From Capillidium heterosporum (lineage: Eukaryota; Entomophthoromycota; Entomophthoromycetes; Entomophthorales; Capillidiaceae), in contig WBMQ01000006.1 in assembly GCA_016630905.1 (NCBI GenBank), forward strand, positions 930,001 through 994,000: a stretch of DNA of 64,000 nt. Direction: 5' to 3'. The notes beneath the pieces were generated by a model. It did no database searches. It was not told where the DNA came from and was given only the letters and a program-made list of their open reading frames with translations. Positions 1-12,967 of this stretch are shown here, one piece after another (position 1 is the first letter of the stretch; each line of letters begins with the position of its first letter). The position numbers were made by a program, and so were the translations under genes.

Positions 1-3000
1 ATCGCATATCCTTCTCCATCCAAACAACAATTCTACAGAACTTACAATACTACGATAATGTCTCAGAAACTATGGCGGAGATTTTGGCAACTATGATCAA
101 TCAATATGGCTATCCTAATCTAGCTGAAGAGATCCTAAGGTAATTTTATGATCGAGCCACCCTAACGTTTAATAGAGAAATTTCCCAAAAAGACTTTGTT
201 TCTACCGACAAAATCGGGCCCAAGTCTTATTCATCCTTTATAATTAAACTATGCCAGTTATCTCCCAAAGTCATACAGAAGCAGATCGGGCTACTAATAA
301 GGCATTTGGATTCTGAAGTAAGCTTTATACTATACATTCGCTTTAACATGTTTTATTTAAGGCTTATCAAATCAGATGTGGAATTATCGAAATAATTGGG
401 CTGCTAGTTCAAGAAACCATAAAGGAACCGACCGAGACAAGTCAAGTTCAACTAGAAAGATATTTCGAAATCATTGAAGAAAGATTCAAGGACATTTACT
501 TTTTAGTTCGGTGTAGAGTACTTCAAGTTTGTGGAAGGATTGCAGAGTAATATACGGTAAAGTACATTGAAGCTAAGTTTTTCTAGGTTAAAGGCAAAGT
601 TTCCCAAGCAACGTCCAAGGTTAGTCCACCTTATTATAGGTAGACTTGAAGACAAGAGTAACTTTGTACGGAAAAATGCCATCAAAAGTTTGACCAAGTT
701 TCTACAAACGCACCCATTTTTAATTGACGGTGGCAAGCTCAACTATGAGCATTTCAAAGCTAAATATGCTGATGTCTTGGAGAAACTAAAGGTATATGCA
801 TACTTTGTAAGTTACTTATAGTACATTTTAGGAACTTCAAGAGAAACAGCAGCAGATGATTATGGGTGAGCAAGAGGTACTGGATATAAAGGTGATTTAC
901 TTACCTTTGTTAGGATGGTATAGGGCAGACACTCAACGAGCAAGATAATGAGCAATTCTTGCAGCTTCAGATGAAACAAAAGTACTACGAAGATGGATTG
1001 TTCTTTATCGATCAAATCAAAGGTAGTCTGCCCACTTTAGTCCAGCTTTTAGCCTCAAAAAGTAAATCGGAAGCTATTGAAGCCATGGACTTCTTTGTGG
1101 AAGCTTACCTATACGATATAAAGGAGGCCAGTGTAAGTGGATACTTTTTAATTCTATTTTAAATGTATATCTAGGAAGGTTTAAAGAAGATGGTTCATCT
1201 CATCTGGAATAAAGATAACACTGATGAGGGTAAGGGGATCCAAAAGCATCTCAAAAACTGTTTTTCGACCCTGTACTTGACCCCTCCTTCTGATATTAGT
1301 TCGAAAGATAGAATCAACTACGTGTCTAAAAACCTCATCAAGTAACTTTCGATATAGCAGTATTGTAATCTAGTATTTAGCCTGACTCTGGAAGCCAACT
1401 TGGCCGACTTGACATCCCTACAAGAGTTAATGATAGTGCTGACTAAGGATAATTTGATTAGTGAAGAGGTTATTGAAAAGCTATGGGGGATTTACGGTAG
1501 CTACATCGAACTAATTTAGAAAATGTGTTTAATTTTGATTTTCTAGGATATATTAAGAAGGAAATCAATCCAAAGCAACGACGGGGAGCTATCATTGTAT
1601 TAGCTATGATTGGACAGGCTCGCCCGCATATTATTTCCGAGAATCTGGATCTGTTGATGTCGATTGGATTGGGCGACATTGGAAAGGTAACTTTAATGTT
1701 GTTCCGATTCTTACTTGTGAGTAGTTGGATCTTGAAATCGCCAAATATACATGTATTGCTATTCAATGCCTTGGAGCCTCAAAAATCAAAAAAATTAAAG
1801 GTAAGCAAAAACTCAATACATGTAAATAATTTACATTTCTGTTATTAGGTTCAGTCAAAGTAAACAAGCGATTCGAAAATTCAGAACAACTTTTCACTTT
1901 GCTGAAGAGCCTCATTGAAGTTGAAACCTATTCCCATGCATGGTACTTTATATATTCCTTATATCTTTACTTAACTTTACATTAGGTTTAGTATGACTGA
2001 GGCGGCAATAACAGCAATCTATGATCTAGCACAGCGCCCCGATTTGATATGCGAGACGATAGTCCAAGCATTACTAGATCAGCTCTCCATCTACCAGGCC
2101 GAAGATACTTCCGATCCTTGGCTGCTTATCAAAGTTATATTTCTGGTTGGTCATATCGCTATAAAGCAAATTGTATTCTTGGAGATTGTCGAGGCTGATC
2201 AGAAGCAGATCCGATCTAATAGTAATTTTCCACCAACAAAACAACACTCATAAATTTTAGTCCCAAACGACGGGGATTTGGAAAGCATTGGAGCATCTAA
2301 CGAGGACTACATTACTGAGATGTTCCACAAGATCCGTGAGGAAGAGTTGATGTACAATAACAGTTCTTTGCTCAAAAAGTTTAGCCCACTTGTCGTTGAA
2401 ATATGTACTAAAAATACGCACTACAATGTAAATATGTACGTTCAAAAGATTACTGCTAACGCGTTTAAATTTTAGGATCCAACGTTACAGACTGTAGCCA
2501 CACTAACTTTATCCAAATTCATGTGTATCAGCTCAACTTTCTGTGAAGCCCACCTCAATCTCTTACTGACAATACTTGAGAAGAGCGAGGCACCCATTAT
2601 AAGGAGTAACATCATGATATCGCTTGGAGACATTGCAGCCAGCTTCAACTCACTAATCGGCGAAAATATGAACTATATGTACTCGAGGTTGCACGACAAG
2701 ATCCCCACCGTCAAAAAGAATACCTTGATGGTGTTGACGCACCTGGTACTGAACGGTATGGTCAAAGTCAAAGGGCAGCTGGCCGAGATGGCGAAATGTA
2801 TCGTTGACGTCGACCTCAAGATCCAGAATCTGGCTAAGCTGTTCTTCACCGAGTTGGCTACCAAAGACAATGCCGTCTACAATAACTTGCCCGACATCAT
2901 CTCCCATCTGAGTGGAGATAGTGAGGTGGGCCTATCCTTTGAAAACTTCAAGATCATTATGAAGTTTTTGATGGATTTCATCAAGGTACTTACTATATTA

Positions 3001-3482
3001 GAGTTTTATGCTAACCCTAATGATTATCAAGGATAAGGAAAAGCACTGTGAAAACGTGGTGGATAAGCTATGCCATCGGTTCAAGAACTTAAAACGACCC
3101 CAACAGTTCTACGATATCTCTTACTGCCTCTCACTAGTCCCTTACCGTACTGAAAGGACGTTTGGAAAATTGGTCTCCAACTTCCAACTCTATCAACCGC
3201 ATCTCACCGACAAAATTATCTACGGCTTCTTCCATGACATCCTCAGCAAGGTAAGCTTACTCTACTACCACCACTTTGATTTATTATTTTAATTAGACAA
3301 AACAGTTTACCACCCAGAAAGCCGAATTGAAAAGCCTGATCGAGGAGTTTGAATCCAAGCTGGAAAAAATTAAGGAAACGGTGGATGATGATGAGAATGA
3401 GGAAGTGGATGAGGAAAGTCATTCCTCCAACTACCATAGTTTGGAGAGTGAGGGGGAGGTGGATCCGGAAGATAATGTATAA
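1..3482 (+). CDS. YCS4: Condensin complex subunit 1 (HEAT-repeat non-SMC subunit), 5' end outside window
   Basis: This is the C-terminal part of the condensin I non-SMC subunit (Ycs4 / Cnd1 / CAP-D2). It binds the SMC2-SMC4 dimer and is needed for mitotic chromosome compaction. The reading frame enters at base 3 and is broken by a dozen or more short introns, for example 140-175, 318-361 and 547-586. Conserved landmarks include VRKNAIKSLTKFLQTHPF near 660 and the Cnd1 signature at 2750-2920 (MVKVKGQLAEMAKCIVD, then NLPDIISHLSGDSE). The C-terminus is acidic (about 3370-3480), as is usual for the family, and ends at a TAA at 3480-3482. The start and N-terminal third lie upstream of the window. 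The neighbouring GGPP synthase is convergent. The family assignment is secure; individual exon borders are read by eye. Confidence 0.93.
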
Positions 3483-4139
3483 ATAGATCTAGGTAGGGTT
3501 CTAGGTATCCCTCTCATAGACTTAACTTAAAATAAGATCAATTAGAATAAAAGTTGCTTTTAACATTTTAACATTTTAATATTTAAATCTATTTCAATAT
3601 ATAGTTTTTGTTTTAGTAAAACTAGAAAAAGTGCTAATACTGGTTATCCTTAAGTATATAAACTTTATATTTTAAAGTTCTAAAACATATATAACAACCA
3701 TCAAATTTGATTTAGTAGAATTCAGGTACAGCAATCTCAGCTAAAGTTTATTAGAATTCAGTTCACTTCTAACTAGTCTTGGTTGCTTTGCTATAAAGAA
3801 TCCACTGCAGTAACTCCTACCAGTTTTATTAAGGATCTACCTTTAGATCTCGACTTATGAAATTGAGCTTGGACTTTTGTACATATAATAAAATTTTGTA
3901 AAAGTGGGAAGTAAAAGATGAGGTTTTCAAAAATTCAAATACAAAGTTGAAAGACAAAATTTTAATAACTTATTTGAGTTGTTCTGTTCAAATTTGTATC
4001 TTTTTAACTCATTTCATTTCAAAGTATATTCCCAACTAAAAAGCAAGGAGGCCATAGATATAAATCAAATATTAAAAGTATACTAATTATTACAACACTT
4101 TGTTACAGCATATCATGCATTGTAAACACAAATTTTAAC
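3483..4139. other. Intergenic, convergent 3' ends
   Basis: This AT-rich spacer lies between the stop codons of the condensin gene (+) and the GGPP synthase gene (-). It presumably holds both 3' UTRs and polyadenylation signals. I see no open frame or repeat in it. Confidence 0.6.
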
Positions 4140-5344
4140 CTACATCCTCTCCAACTGCTCTATAATCTTGAGCATGACCTCATTTTCACCCAGCTCTGCA
4201 ACCATCCTGCGTGCCTCGAGGCACATCTCCCGCAACGTAGCCTTGGTAAATTCAAAGGACCCCGTCTTCTCCATCAAACTGACGGCGTACTTCTTCAACT
4301 CGATGTCCTGAGTTCGCTTCTTAAGAATCTCTAATTGCAAAAATAACAGTTAGATTGACCTAGATATAAAAAGTTACGGTGCAGTTGACCTAACGGATCG
4401 TCCTTCAAAGAATGGATGATGGGGAAGGAGTACTTGCCCTCGGTCAAGTCTTCACAGAACCCTTTTGTTTTCTGGTACTATTGGTAAAAATGGGAAAGCA
4501 GTAAGTATAGGGTTGATAGAAGAGAAAGTTACTTCGGGCTGCAAGTTGAGGTAATCGTCCCGAATCTGGTAGACCTTACCTAGGACCGAAACTAATGGTA
4601 TAAAATCCCTATATTTAAAGTTCTTCGATAAGTATACATCGAGCTTAACAAAAAAGTTACTGCTTGGAATTAGAGACCTCCTGCATCATCCTTATACCCA
4701 TCCGCAACAAACCACCGGTTTCTATTAGTTAAAAATATATAACGGTTAGCACGAGCTAAATATAAAAAAATTACTTTTCATAATCATCGTCATGTACTCT
4801 TCCAAACTGGGACATACTCCATTCTCTCTCCAGTACAGCTCCATACCCTGCCCCTGATGCAGATGTATCAACTCTGAATTAAAAATATGTACTAAATTCG
4901 GCAAGTTCAAACTACATATCTTCTCCAAAGCCAAAAAGTAGACATAGTTGGCACAGTTTATAGTTAAAGGTACACCATAGATAGCATGAGCAACTATAAT
5001 TGTTCAAAAAGTCAAAAAAACATTTCGAAAATGTAGATAATTACCTGGACTACCCCTACGCAACTGTGAGTTATCCTCAACGTCGTCTATCAACAAAGAA
5101 GCGGTATGTAACTGTTCCATAACCTCACTTATAACTTTGAGTTGATGTTCCTCTATTTTCAAGTAATGTTGGAAGCCTAGTACCAGCTGGGTACGAAAGT
5201 TCTTGCCTTGGTTTTGACTGAGGTAGGTGTAGGGTTCCAATATCTTTATAGGTTTAAAAAAGCAAAATTGAAAAATAAATTTACAAATTCAGTTAGATAT
5301 AAATTTACCTTGGCATCGAGTTCTTGACTTAGTTGACTTTCCAT
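4140..5344 (-). CDS. BTS1: Geranylgeranyl diphosphate synthase
   Basis: This trans-isoprenyl diphosphate synthase should condense farnesyl diphosphate with isopentenyl diphosphate to make C20 GGPP for protein prenylation and other isoprenoids. The protein is about 300 residues over roughly six exons with short introns. It starts at the ATG at 5344 ([12 protein letters not shown], followed by an intron). The first Asp-rich motif DDVED falls near residues 65-69, followed by QLRRGSP and [20 protein letters not shown] is in the middle, and the second Asp-rich motif lies in [12 protein letters not shown]. The small residues just before the first Asp-rich motif (HTASLLIDD) resemble fungal GGPP synthases more than farnesyl synthases; that is a family-based inference. 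The final exon is 4140-4332 or so and ends in TAG. Confidence 0.92.
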
Positions 5345-5772
5345 AGTGATGTTCTTTGTTTTGGTTGGAAAGTTGAAGTTGGATAGAGTTGCGGTGAAGT
5401 TTGGATTTCTTGTGAGGTAAGCTTTATAAGCTCGAAAGATTATTCCGATTTATCTATCCAATTATTCGTTCCAAAACTTTATAAAAGTGTGGTTTTTTGA
5501 ACTGAGGCTTGGACAATGGAAACTTTGACATTTTAGTGATGGGTTTGGAAAAGCTTCACAGTTTATCGATAGAACGACGCCTGAGATATATTAAAACAGA
5601 ATCTGCATCATTCGTTTGCTTCATATACGTATTTTAATTTGATAATTAGAAATGTTCATACTATACTGTATTATGCCAATATACTCAAAAACAAACATGC
5701 AAAGTTTACATATAGAAAATTAACATACAACTTATCCAGCTAACAAATTTACTACTCCTTCAAAAATATACC
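5345..5772. other. Intergenic, promoter side of the GGPP synthase gene
   Basis: AT-rich spacer between the start of GGPP synthase and the stop of the tripeptidyl-peptidase II gene, both on the minus strand. No ORF or RNA gene is recognised. It should contain the GGPP synthase promoter. Confidence 0.5.
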
Positions 5773-8700
5773 TTAGCCCAACACGACCTCAGTGTTGCCA
5801 AACTGCTTGATCTGCAGGTTCTTCCAGAAGCTGATCCAAACCTCTTCATACTCCAACTTCTGCAACAAGGTCTCCAACCTGCTGTATAGATACTCCAACT
5901 TGGTCCTGTTCTTAGCTTGATAATTGAAATTCTTGTTGAGATGGTCAACAATAATATTAAAGGCTTGAGCGTAGTTCTTGGATCGCTCGTGATAGTTGAC
6001 ATCGACTAACAGTACAAGGAACTCAGAAGTATCAGGAAGGTGTTTGGCGTTTTTGATGATCTTCAACTTGAGACTCTTGTCGGCGACGATTTCAGCATCA
6101 GAATCAGCTGGGTTAGATTTCAAGTACTTGGTGAGTAAAGACAGGTAGTAAACTTCGCGTTTCTTTAGGTTCAAGGTGTGGATTTCCTTGTTGGGCTCCT
6201 CCAGGAAGTAAGCGTCCACCTTGTCCGAATCCAAGTTCTGATCAACATAGGCAACTATTTTATCTACCAAAGCCAGCTCATTAGCTTCGAACTGAGGTAG
6301 ACCGACCGTATCGAATTTGATCAGCTGCCCGAGTAAACCTTTGAGAGCGTTGAACTTAACTAGGTCGGTATTCTTGGCATCAGTACCCTCAACAAACACC
6401 TTGAAGATCTCTTCCAGTTTTTCAATCTTCTTGGCATCATCCTTGATAGATTTAGTCAAATCCAACTGGGAGTTCAATTCGGCTAGGCGGAAAGCCTCGT
6501 CATCCTTAACTTCCGTATCGTAGGATTCCTTATCCTTGATGCTAAGGTCAGTTTTGGGGGTCAGGATGTAGGCGACATCTAGTTGGTCCTTGTTGGGCAG
6601 ACGCTGACCTCCCAAGTTCAACTTACCAACATAGAGATCGCCAGCCTTGGCGTCGACTCCACTGGGTAATCCGGGTGCCTTGAGGTAGATGGGCTTCAAC
6701 TGATTCTTGTTGACGACAACTTTGGATACCGAACTCCCATTACTGGTGAAACTTCCAAAGGGGTGGCTGGAGATAGAGACTGAAGATTCGGCTGACTTGG
6801 GCAAGTTGAATATGATTGAGATACTAGGCACCAAGTTCTTGACGTTCTCCAACAGGGTAGGATCAGTGTGATTGAGCTGCAGCTTTACGATGTAATCTCC
6901 CTTTCGCTTGACAGTCTGAAGTCTCGGGGTAACCTCGTCGTATCCAATAGGTTGGTTGAAGGCATCCAAAATGGTTACAAAGAAACCATCAAGTGCCGAA
7001 TCATACAGGTACTGCTGGAAGTGGCTCGGGTATTTCAACTTGAAGCTGGTGGGGGTTTCGATCTGGCTTATTGAGAAGCTGTAGTCAATGACGAGCTGAT
7101 ACAACCTTTTGTCGTTGGGAGGAAGTTGATCACGCAGGCTGCTCAACGGGGAAATGGTGGCTTTAGTTGGGGACAGTACCTTCTGCAGCTTGTTCAAAGT
7201 AAGTCCAACCGTAGTCTTGAACTCGTTACGCAAGTTGCTAACTAAATCTAGCTTGTGAGTCCCGGCTGCCGAATCCAAGATCAAAGGTACGTTCTTGTTG
7301 AGGTTGGTGAAGGGGGTAACAGTCACTCCGTGGAAATCAAAAGTGAAATCCAAAGTCTGGTCACCAGCATCAGACCAGTACTGTACGATGCAGATCTCCA
7401 AGGTGCGGTTGGGAACAACATCGAACCGTTTGTACTCGATTTGTCTACCATTACCTTCCAAATCGTTGGTGGCGTCGGCGTTGAACGAAAGTACGTATTT
7501 CTTCTCGTGATAGGTGAACCGTTCCTGAGGTGCGAGTTGGACGAGGTGGAGCATAATCCTTGCTGGAGCTCGCGACTGAGTGGCGGTGGCAACTCTAAGA
7601 TCGCAGAAGGTGGCACCTTCCGGTACGTTGATGAACCTACGGGTTATCAGACCAGGACTTAGCTTGAAGTTGTGCAAGTTGTATTGCGGAGTCGTAAGTT
7701 GTAGGGGCTTAATGACGGTGACTGGGATTTTGAGAAGGGCGCCTTTGTCAGGGTTGGTGCTGTCATAACCGAGCACCTCACCAAAGTGAACCTTACCAGC
7801 TTCGAGTGGGGTAGGATCAACCTTGACATTTATATTACGGCCCGCATTGTTGAAGGCCAACACGTCGGGTACTGAAATGAAGGATTGAGTCGCTACGAGG
7901 CTGAGATAGAGCTCATAATTATACTTGGATACAGCTAATTTCTGACCTAAAACCACTGAATCCTCGTTCAAGAAGATAGGATCGGCCTTGATGCTGGCAA
8001 AGAAGGGCTGTTTAGTTTCTTCCAATTCACGAAGGTAAATGCCACGCTGCTTGGGGTGGTTCAAAATCTTTGCATCGACACGAACATCCAGATCACTATG
8101 ATCCTTAAAATGGACCAAATGCTCAAAGGCGTTCTCAACTTGGATGATGCCGGCGCTTGAAGCTTCTTCCAAATTATCCCTAGGCTTGAAGAGTTTTGCT
8201 GTAGTCTTGATTGCATTCTGTACCCTATAAGAGCTGTAGGCAATTTCTTGGTGCTTCAACCCCGAAACCAACAATGCCAGGCATCCGCAAAGGTTAGGCG
8301 AGGACATCGAAGTACCGTTCATCAACTGAGTCTTGTATAATTGGTAGGTAGGTACCGAGGTGATGGCACCTCCAGGTGCATAGATATCTACACCAGCATC
8401 CCCGTCAGCGGTAGGGCCTCGGGAGGACCAACTGTAAGCCATCTCAGGAGTAAATTCCAGGTTGGAGTAGTCGGTACGCATCATGGAGTGGCTGACATAG
8501 GCACCTACACCGATAACATCGCTCGAAGTACCACCAGGGGCACCACAGGTTGACAAAGCAGGTCCTTCGTTACCAGCTGACGAGACAAAGACGCAGTTAT
8601 AACGACGAATGATCTCTTCTTGTAGCCATTTGACAAATTGGCCCTGGTTGGGAAGCTTGGTGGCCTCACCGTAACTCATGTTGGCTAGGTCGACCTTATG

Positions 8701-10099
8701 CTGAGCCATGGTGGCGATGGCACGTGTTAAACCGATTTGAGTTTCCATGGATCCTTGAATTGAAATTTAGATTTTAGGGGTTATGGAAATTTTACCTAGA
8801 CGGGTATCGCCAATCTTAAGCGAGATAAGCTATATCAAATAAAGCTGTTAGATTACTGTCTTGTTTCGAATTGTAAAAGCCTATATTGTCTACCTGAGCA
8901 CCAGGAGCTACCTACAGTTCATAAAAAGTTAGTTATTTGGGATAATTGAAACTAAATTTACTCCATCCAACTCGGTGTTATCAGGGTGATGGGAGGCCAA
9001 TATTCCGGCAACGTGGGTAGCATGGCTTCCTGCTGAAGATACCAAACTAAATGTCAACCAGTTATTAAAATGATAAATCTTAAGGATCACCTAATAAGCT
9101 TTCCTTCATCATAGACTTTAACAGAAATATTGATCATTTCATAAGGAGGATTTTCATAGTTAACCGGCCAGTACTCACGTTCCAATACATAGTCAGTCAA
9201 AGGCTTGCATTCTAAAATATATTAAATAAAAGGTCTAATAAAAGGGATTTACCAGTAAGATCTCCAGTCAGTAACCAGTCTACAACGACACGATGGTGCT
9301 TCCCATCATGATAGGAAACTACATCAACGATGGGGCCAGTAGAATCACTGAACTCCTTGATCAAATAGCTGAGAACCTTAAGCTGAGCTTCCAACTCACT
9401 GCGCTTATCCTTGACGTTCTCACCTTCCTTCAGCTCACTCAGTTGTTTATGTACTTTTTCCAATAGCTTTCCATTTTCCCGTTCTTTCAACTCCTTTTCA
9501 GTCTATTCAATACAAAGTGTACATTACTAAATTAAAGCTGAAATAGAAATAGCTACCGCTTTGATCCTCGAAACTACATTATCTGGGTACAAGTCGTACA
9601 GCTTCTTGAGACCCAAGTGGAACTTTCCGCTAGGGTTAATCAACTTGGAGCTGAGCTTCAATGTCTTTTTACTAAGTCCAACTAGAGTGTTACCGTCTTG
9701 AAGCTCAACTGGGTCTTGGGACATGACTACGTCACCGGAGCCGGTACAGTCCACAATATCCACAATCTTGGGTAGACCTTCACTGGTAACCTTGGGATCA
9801 ATTTAGCAATTAATTACAGTTAATAAGTTTACTTGGAGACCGGCGGCTGCTGGATCGACACCTTATATTAAAATAAATGTAAGTAAATGGTTATAGGTAG
9901 AATGTATAGTGCAGTACCGGTATCAAGGATAGCTACCAAAGTTTTGCTCCCATTATATTTGGGGTATTTTTTCAAGAAGTTTAAGACTTGGGTTTCCTAT
10001 ACAAAATGCAAATTAACATTGATGACAAACCTATATATTTACCTGTTTGGGTACCAGGTCCTGCTTGTTGAAATTGGGTAGAGGTTGTTCAGTTGCCAT
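5773..10099 (-). CDS. TPP2: Tripeptidyl-peptidase II (giant cytosolic subtilisin-type exopeptidase)
   Basis: TPPII removes tripeptides from N-termini of oligopeptides released by the proteasome and assembles into very large cytosolic complexes. The predicted protein is about 1,290 residues, close to the human and fission yeast enzymes. The ATG at 10099 gives MATEQPLPNF. The catalytic triad is visible: Asp in VAILDTGVDP (about residue 44), His in GSHATHVAGILASHH (about 8990-9040) and Ser in NGTSMSSPN (about 8300). The oxyanion Asn lies in SSAGNEGPALST. The large 3' exon (5773-8748 and slightly beyond) carries the rest of the S8 domain and the long TPPII-specific beta-sandwich and helical C-terminal region. 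The 5' part is cut into about eight small exons by short introns. TPPII is missing from budding yeast, so its presence helps place the organism. Confidence 0.96.
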
Positions 10100-10858
10100 A
10101 TGTGCTATCTTCACTAACTAAAATTAATTAATGCTGGTGCTGGGATATTGAGTTTAAGTTTTTACTTGGAAACTAGTGGTGAGTAGCCTTTTATAAGCTG
10201 CTACTCCTAGCTTGGGCAACGTCATATAGTAAAACTCAAGAGCAATTCGTCGCAACTATGGTAGAAAATTTGCTAAAGTTTGAATTTCCTTTGTAGGCAA
10301 AGTAGTGGATTGCAATTCAATACAATTGGTGGTTATCAGATTGACTTGAATATTGTTGGAAGACAGTCCAACTGAAGTCTACTCTGTTTCTTTACTTACT
10401 ATTAAGATTGAGCTAGTAGTCGAGGCAGCCATCACTAGCTTATAAATTGCGAAACAATTGTTGACTGGTGAAATTTCCAACCCTTTTAGACGACCTTCTA
10501 AATCCAATAATCTGTCCAAGTACGTTTGGAATCTTGGAATCAAAATATAGTTAATTCCAATGTTATTGTAAACACTAAATTTTGTTAGATGCTTAAAATA
10601 TATTACTTTTGTTGTAACGTTTATAAGTGTAAAAATGAAGAGTCAAATCTTAAATGTATAGCAAATGTTGACTTGAATTAACAATGGTTTATACGTAGGT
10701 AAATATAAATTTGAATAAAGCTTGAGCTAGCCTTGCAACGTCGGTCTACCAGTAGCAAAGCTTACAAAGGTATATGGAAATTTAGCTTTGGCCCATGCAG
10801 CGAACTTGGTATTGGTTTTGGGAAGGATGATGAACTGTAGATTTAAGCTGCTTTCTCA

Positions 10859-11650
10859 TTATAATTCATTAAAGTTGAATTTGGAAGGTACACATGTATG
10901 ATAAGTGTTGTAGTAGATTGCAAAGTTTACAAAATAAAACAGCTGATGTTGCAAGAAATCAAAGAAATGGTAGCTGAGTTTAACATCCTTTTCAAATCTC
11001 ATATGGACGATCGAGCTGAAACATCCCACATCCTTAAATAGATTGTTTGGAATAGATCCACACATAATAATGTGTGCTAATTTGGGTAAGAATAGTAGTA
11101 TATTCATAGAGCTCCTATCAAACTTACTGTAAAGGTATAGTTGGAAATATTTAAGAATTTGTAAATTTAGTGAATCTTTTAATATCGATCTTACTGCTAT
11201 ATCTAAAATTGTCAAATGTTTGAATGAATAGCTGATAAAGTAACCATAACCTGCAGGTAGGTTGAATACATTCATCAAAAATCCTATAGCTTGGATCTGA
11301 AGAAAGTACTACAAAGGAATCCTAGTTATAGTCCCATCATTGTAAGCTAAAGTAACTTTCCACAAGTTTAAAAACAGTAGCAACCATATCGGATTGAAGC
11401 TTAAATTTCCAAACACACAGCTCAAGCACCTTTAAGCTTGGGAGATTTTTGTTGACTGTTTAGAGAAAGAGTCCATCGGTAGCTTCCAGTTACAATTTAA
11501 ATGATCTAAGCTTAGGAACAAAAAATAGATCTATAGCACCAAAGTCCAGTCACCTAATAAAAAGCATATCTAAACTAGTGATCGAGCCTTCTGACAATCG
11601 ATTTAAAATATACTTCAATTGAAAATGGCTTTTCCAAAAATAAGTTGAAG
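10859..11650 (-). pseudogene. Decayed F-box/LRR-like gene (copy P1)
   Basis: The minus strand has a 139-codon open segment (10859-11278) with leucine-rich spacing. It is preceded by further in-phase fragments separated by stop codons and frame changes, for example KNLPSLKVLELCVWKF near 11440 and FGAIDLFFVPKLRSFKL near 11530. These segments have the same look as the better-preserved relative at 14652-16065: a Leu-Pro-x-Leu start of a repeat, then F/Y-rich stretches. No continuous reading frame links the pieces and no splice pattern rescues them, so I read it as a dead copy. Family membership rests on weak, by-eye similarity. Confidence 0.45.
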
Positions 11651-12967
11651 CTCTTCAACTTGTCCAGTAGTGCGAGTAGAAGGTCTACCAGTTACGTGTC
11701 ATTGCCTTCTCACAAGATGTTTATTTCAACTAATCTTCAACAAATAGGTATCGTATAATAATTCTAAACTATGCAAACTAAAATATGCCGACACTTAAAA
11801 TTATATTGTACTACTATAGATTCGAAAGTAAAAGGCTGAATGAACAAGCTTAATCAAATCCACATTTTATATATATTGAAAAGATATGATGGATAGAACT
11901 GTGTCTTAATTGGATCGGCTATTAAGTTGCTGGACATTGATGACAAGTTCTTTTTTATACTTACAAATATAATGAACTTAGCAGTTGCTAGCAATTTTAA
12001 CAATGTCAACAACTATCAATCCTAATAAGAAAACCTATTTAATTCAATTCCAACATAGTCAGCTTCACTCAAGTCACCATCACTAAAGTAAAAGTGATGA
12101 ACTTAAGTCTAAACTTTATCTTTTAATCCTAGTTTGTCATCGTAAATTCCTATCAAAGGTTGTTTTTGGAATAGAGTACTTGTAATCCTTCAAAATAATC
12201 AATAGCAGCACTCCACCATGCTATCAGCAGTTTATCGATCTAAAATAGAAACATTTAAATCTATTTCACTAGCTACTATATATTTAAAGTTATTTTATTT
12301 TCAACTTTAATCAATATAGCTAATCACTAAAGCCAACTCATCATATAGTTTAAGCATCTATAAGTCTATCTAATATTGTACCTCTCATAAGCTTGCATTA
12401 ATAGACTTTACTATGACAATACTTTGTGATTCAAAGGTATATTTCGAGTTAACTACCTAGCGAATTTGGCAATTTGAAGCAAGAGCTTTTGATCAAGAGA
12501 TCACCGTATTATTTCAAATAGGTATATGGTAGGAGATCTGCGATATTGATAAAAGCTATATCTCATACATCAAAATCCAAGACATAAATAACTACAAACC
12601 GTTAAACCTATAAAACTTTGCGTCCTATTTTACTTTTTAATTCGTAACAAAGCTCTACCTTAATAACTTAAGGTGGCTGATAAAGCTTACAAATGTGCCT
12701 TATTACAGTTGAAAGAATCAATAATAAGATTTAAAATACCAAAGCACTTAGAATGGAATGTATATAAATTTACATATCGACTTTATCGTCATTATTGAAA
12801 GTTTCGAATATTCATCAATATATTAATCTCAAACTCAGTTTGAAACTAACTTCATGTAAGTTTTAGATTTGGATTCACTATGCTGAATGCCTCAATGGAA
12901 TTGACAATGCTTTGTTATTTAGGTATTTGAGTATACACCTTTCTATCTTTCCTCTAAAACTTTTAAA
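11651..12967. other. Gene-free AT-rich region upstream of the cytochrome P450
   Basis: No supported ORF. It may hold further eroded 5' sequence of the neighbouring F-box/LRR remnant, but I could not align anything convincingly. The last few hundred bases should include the P450 promoter; a TATA-like TGTATATAAATT occurs around 12760. Confidence 0.4.

Noticed and set aside
888-915. A 22-nt intron in the condensin gene
   Set aside because: A 37-nt intron starting at the GT after CAAGAG also restores the frame and fits the intron sizes seen elsewhere.
7255-7662. Plus-strand open frames across the tripeptidyl-peptidase II gene
   Set aside because: They are antisense shadows of the long conserved coding exon; their translations show no domain and no independent start context.
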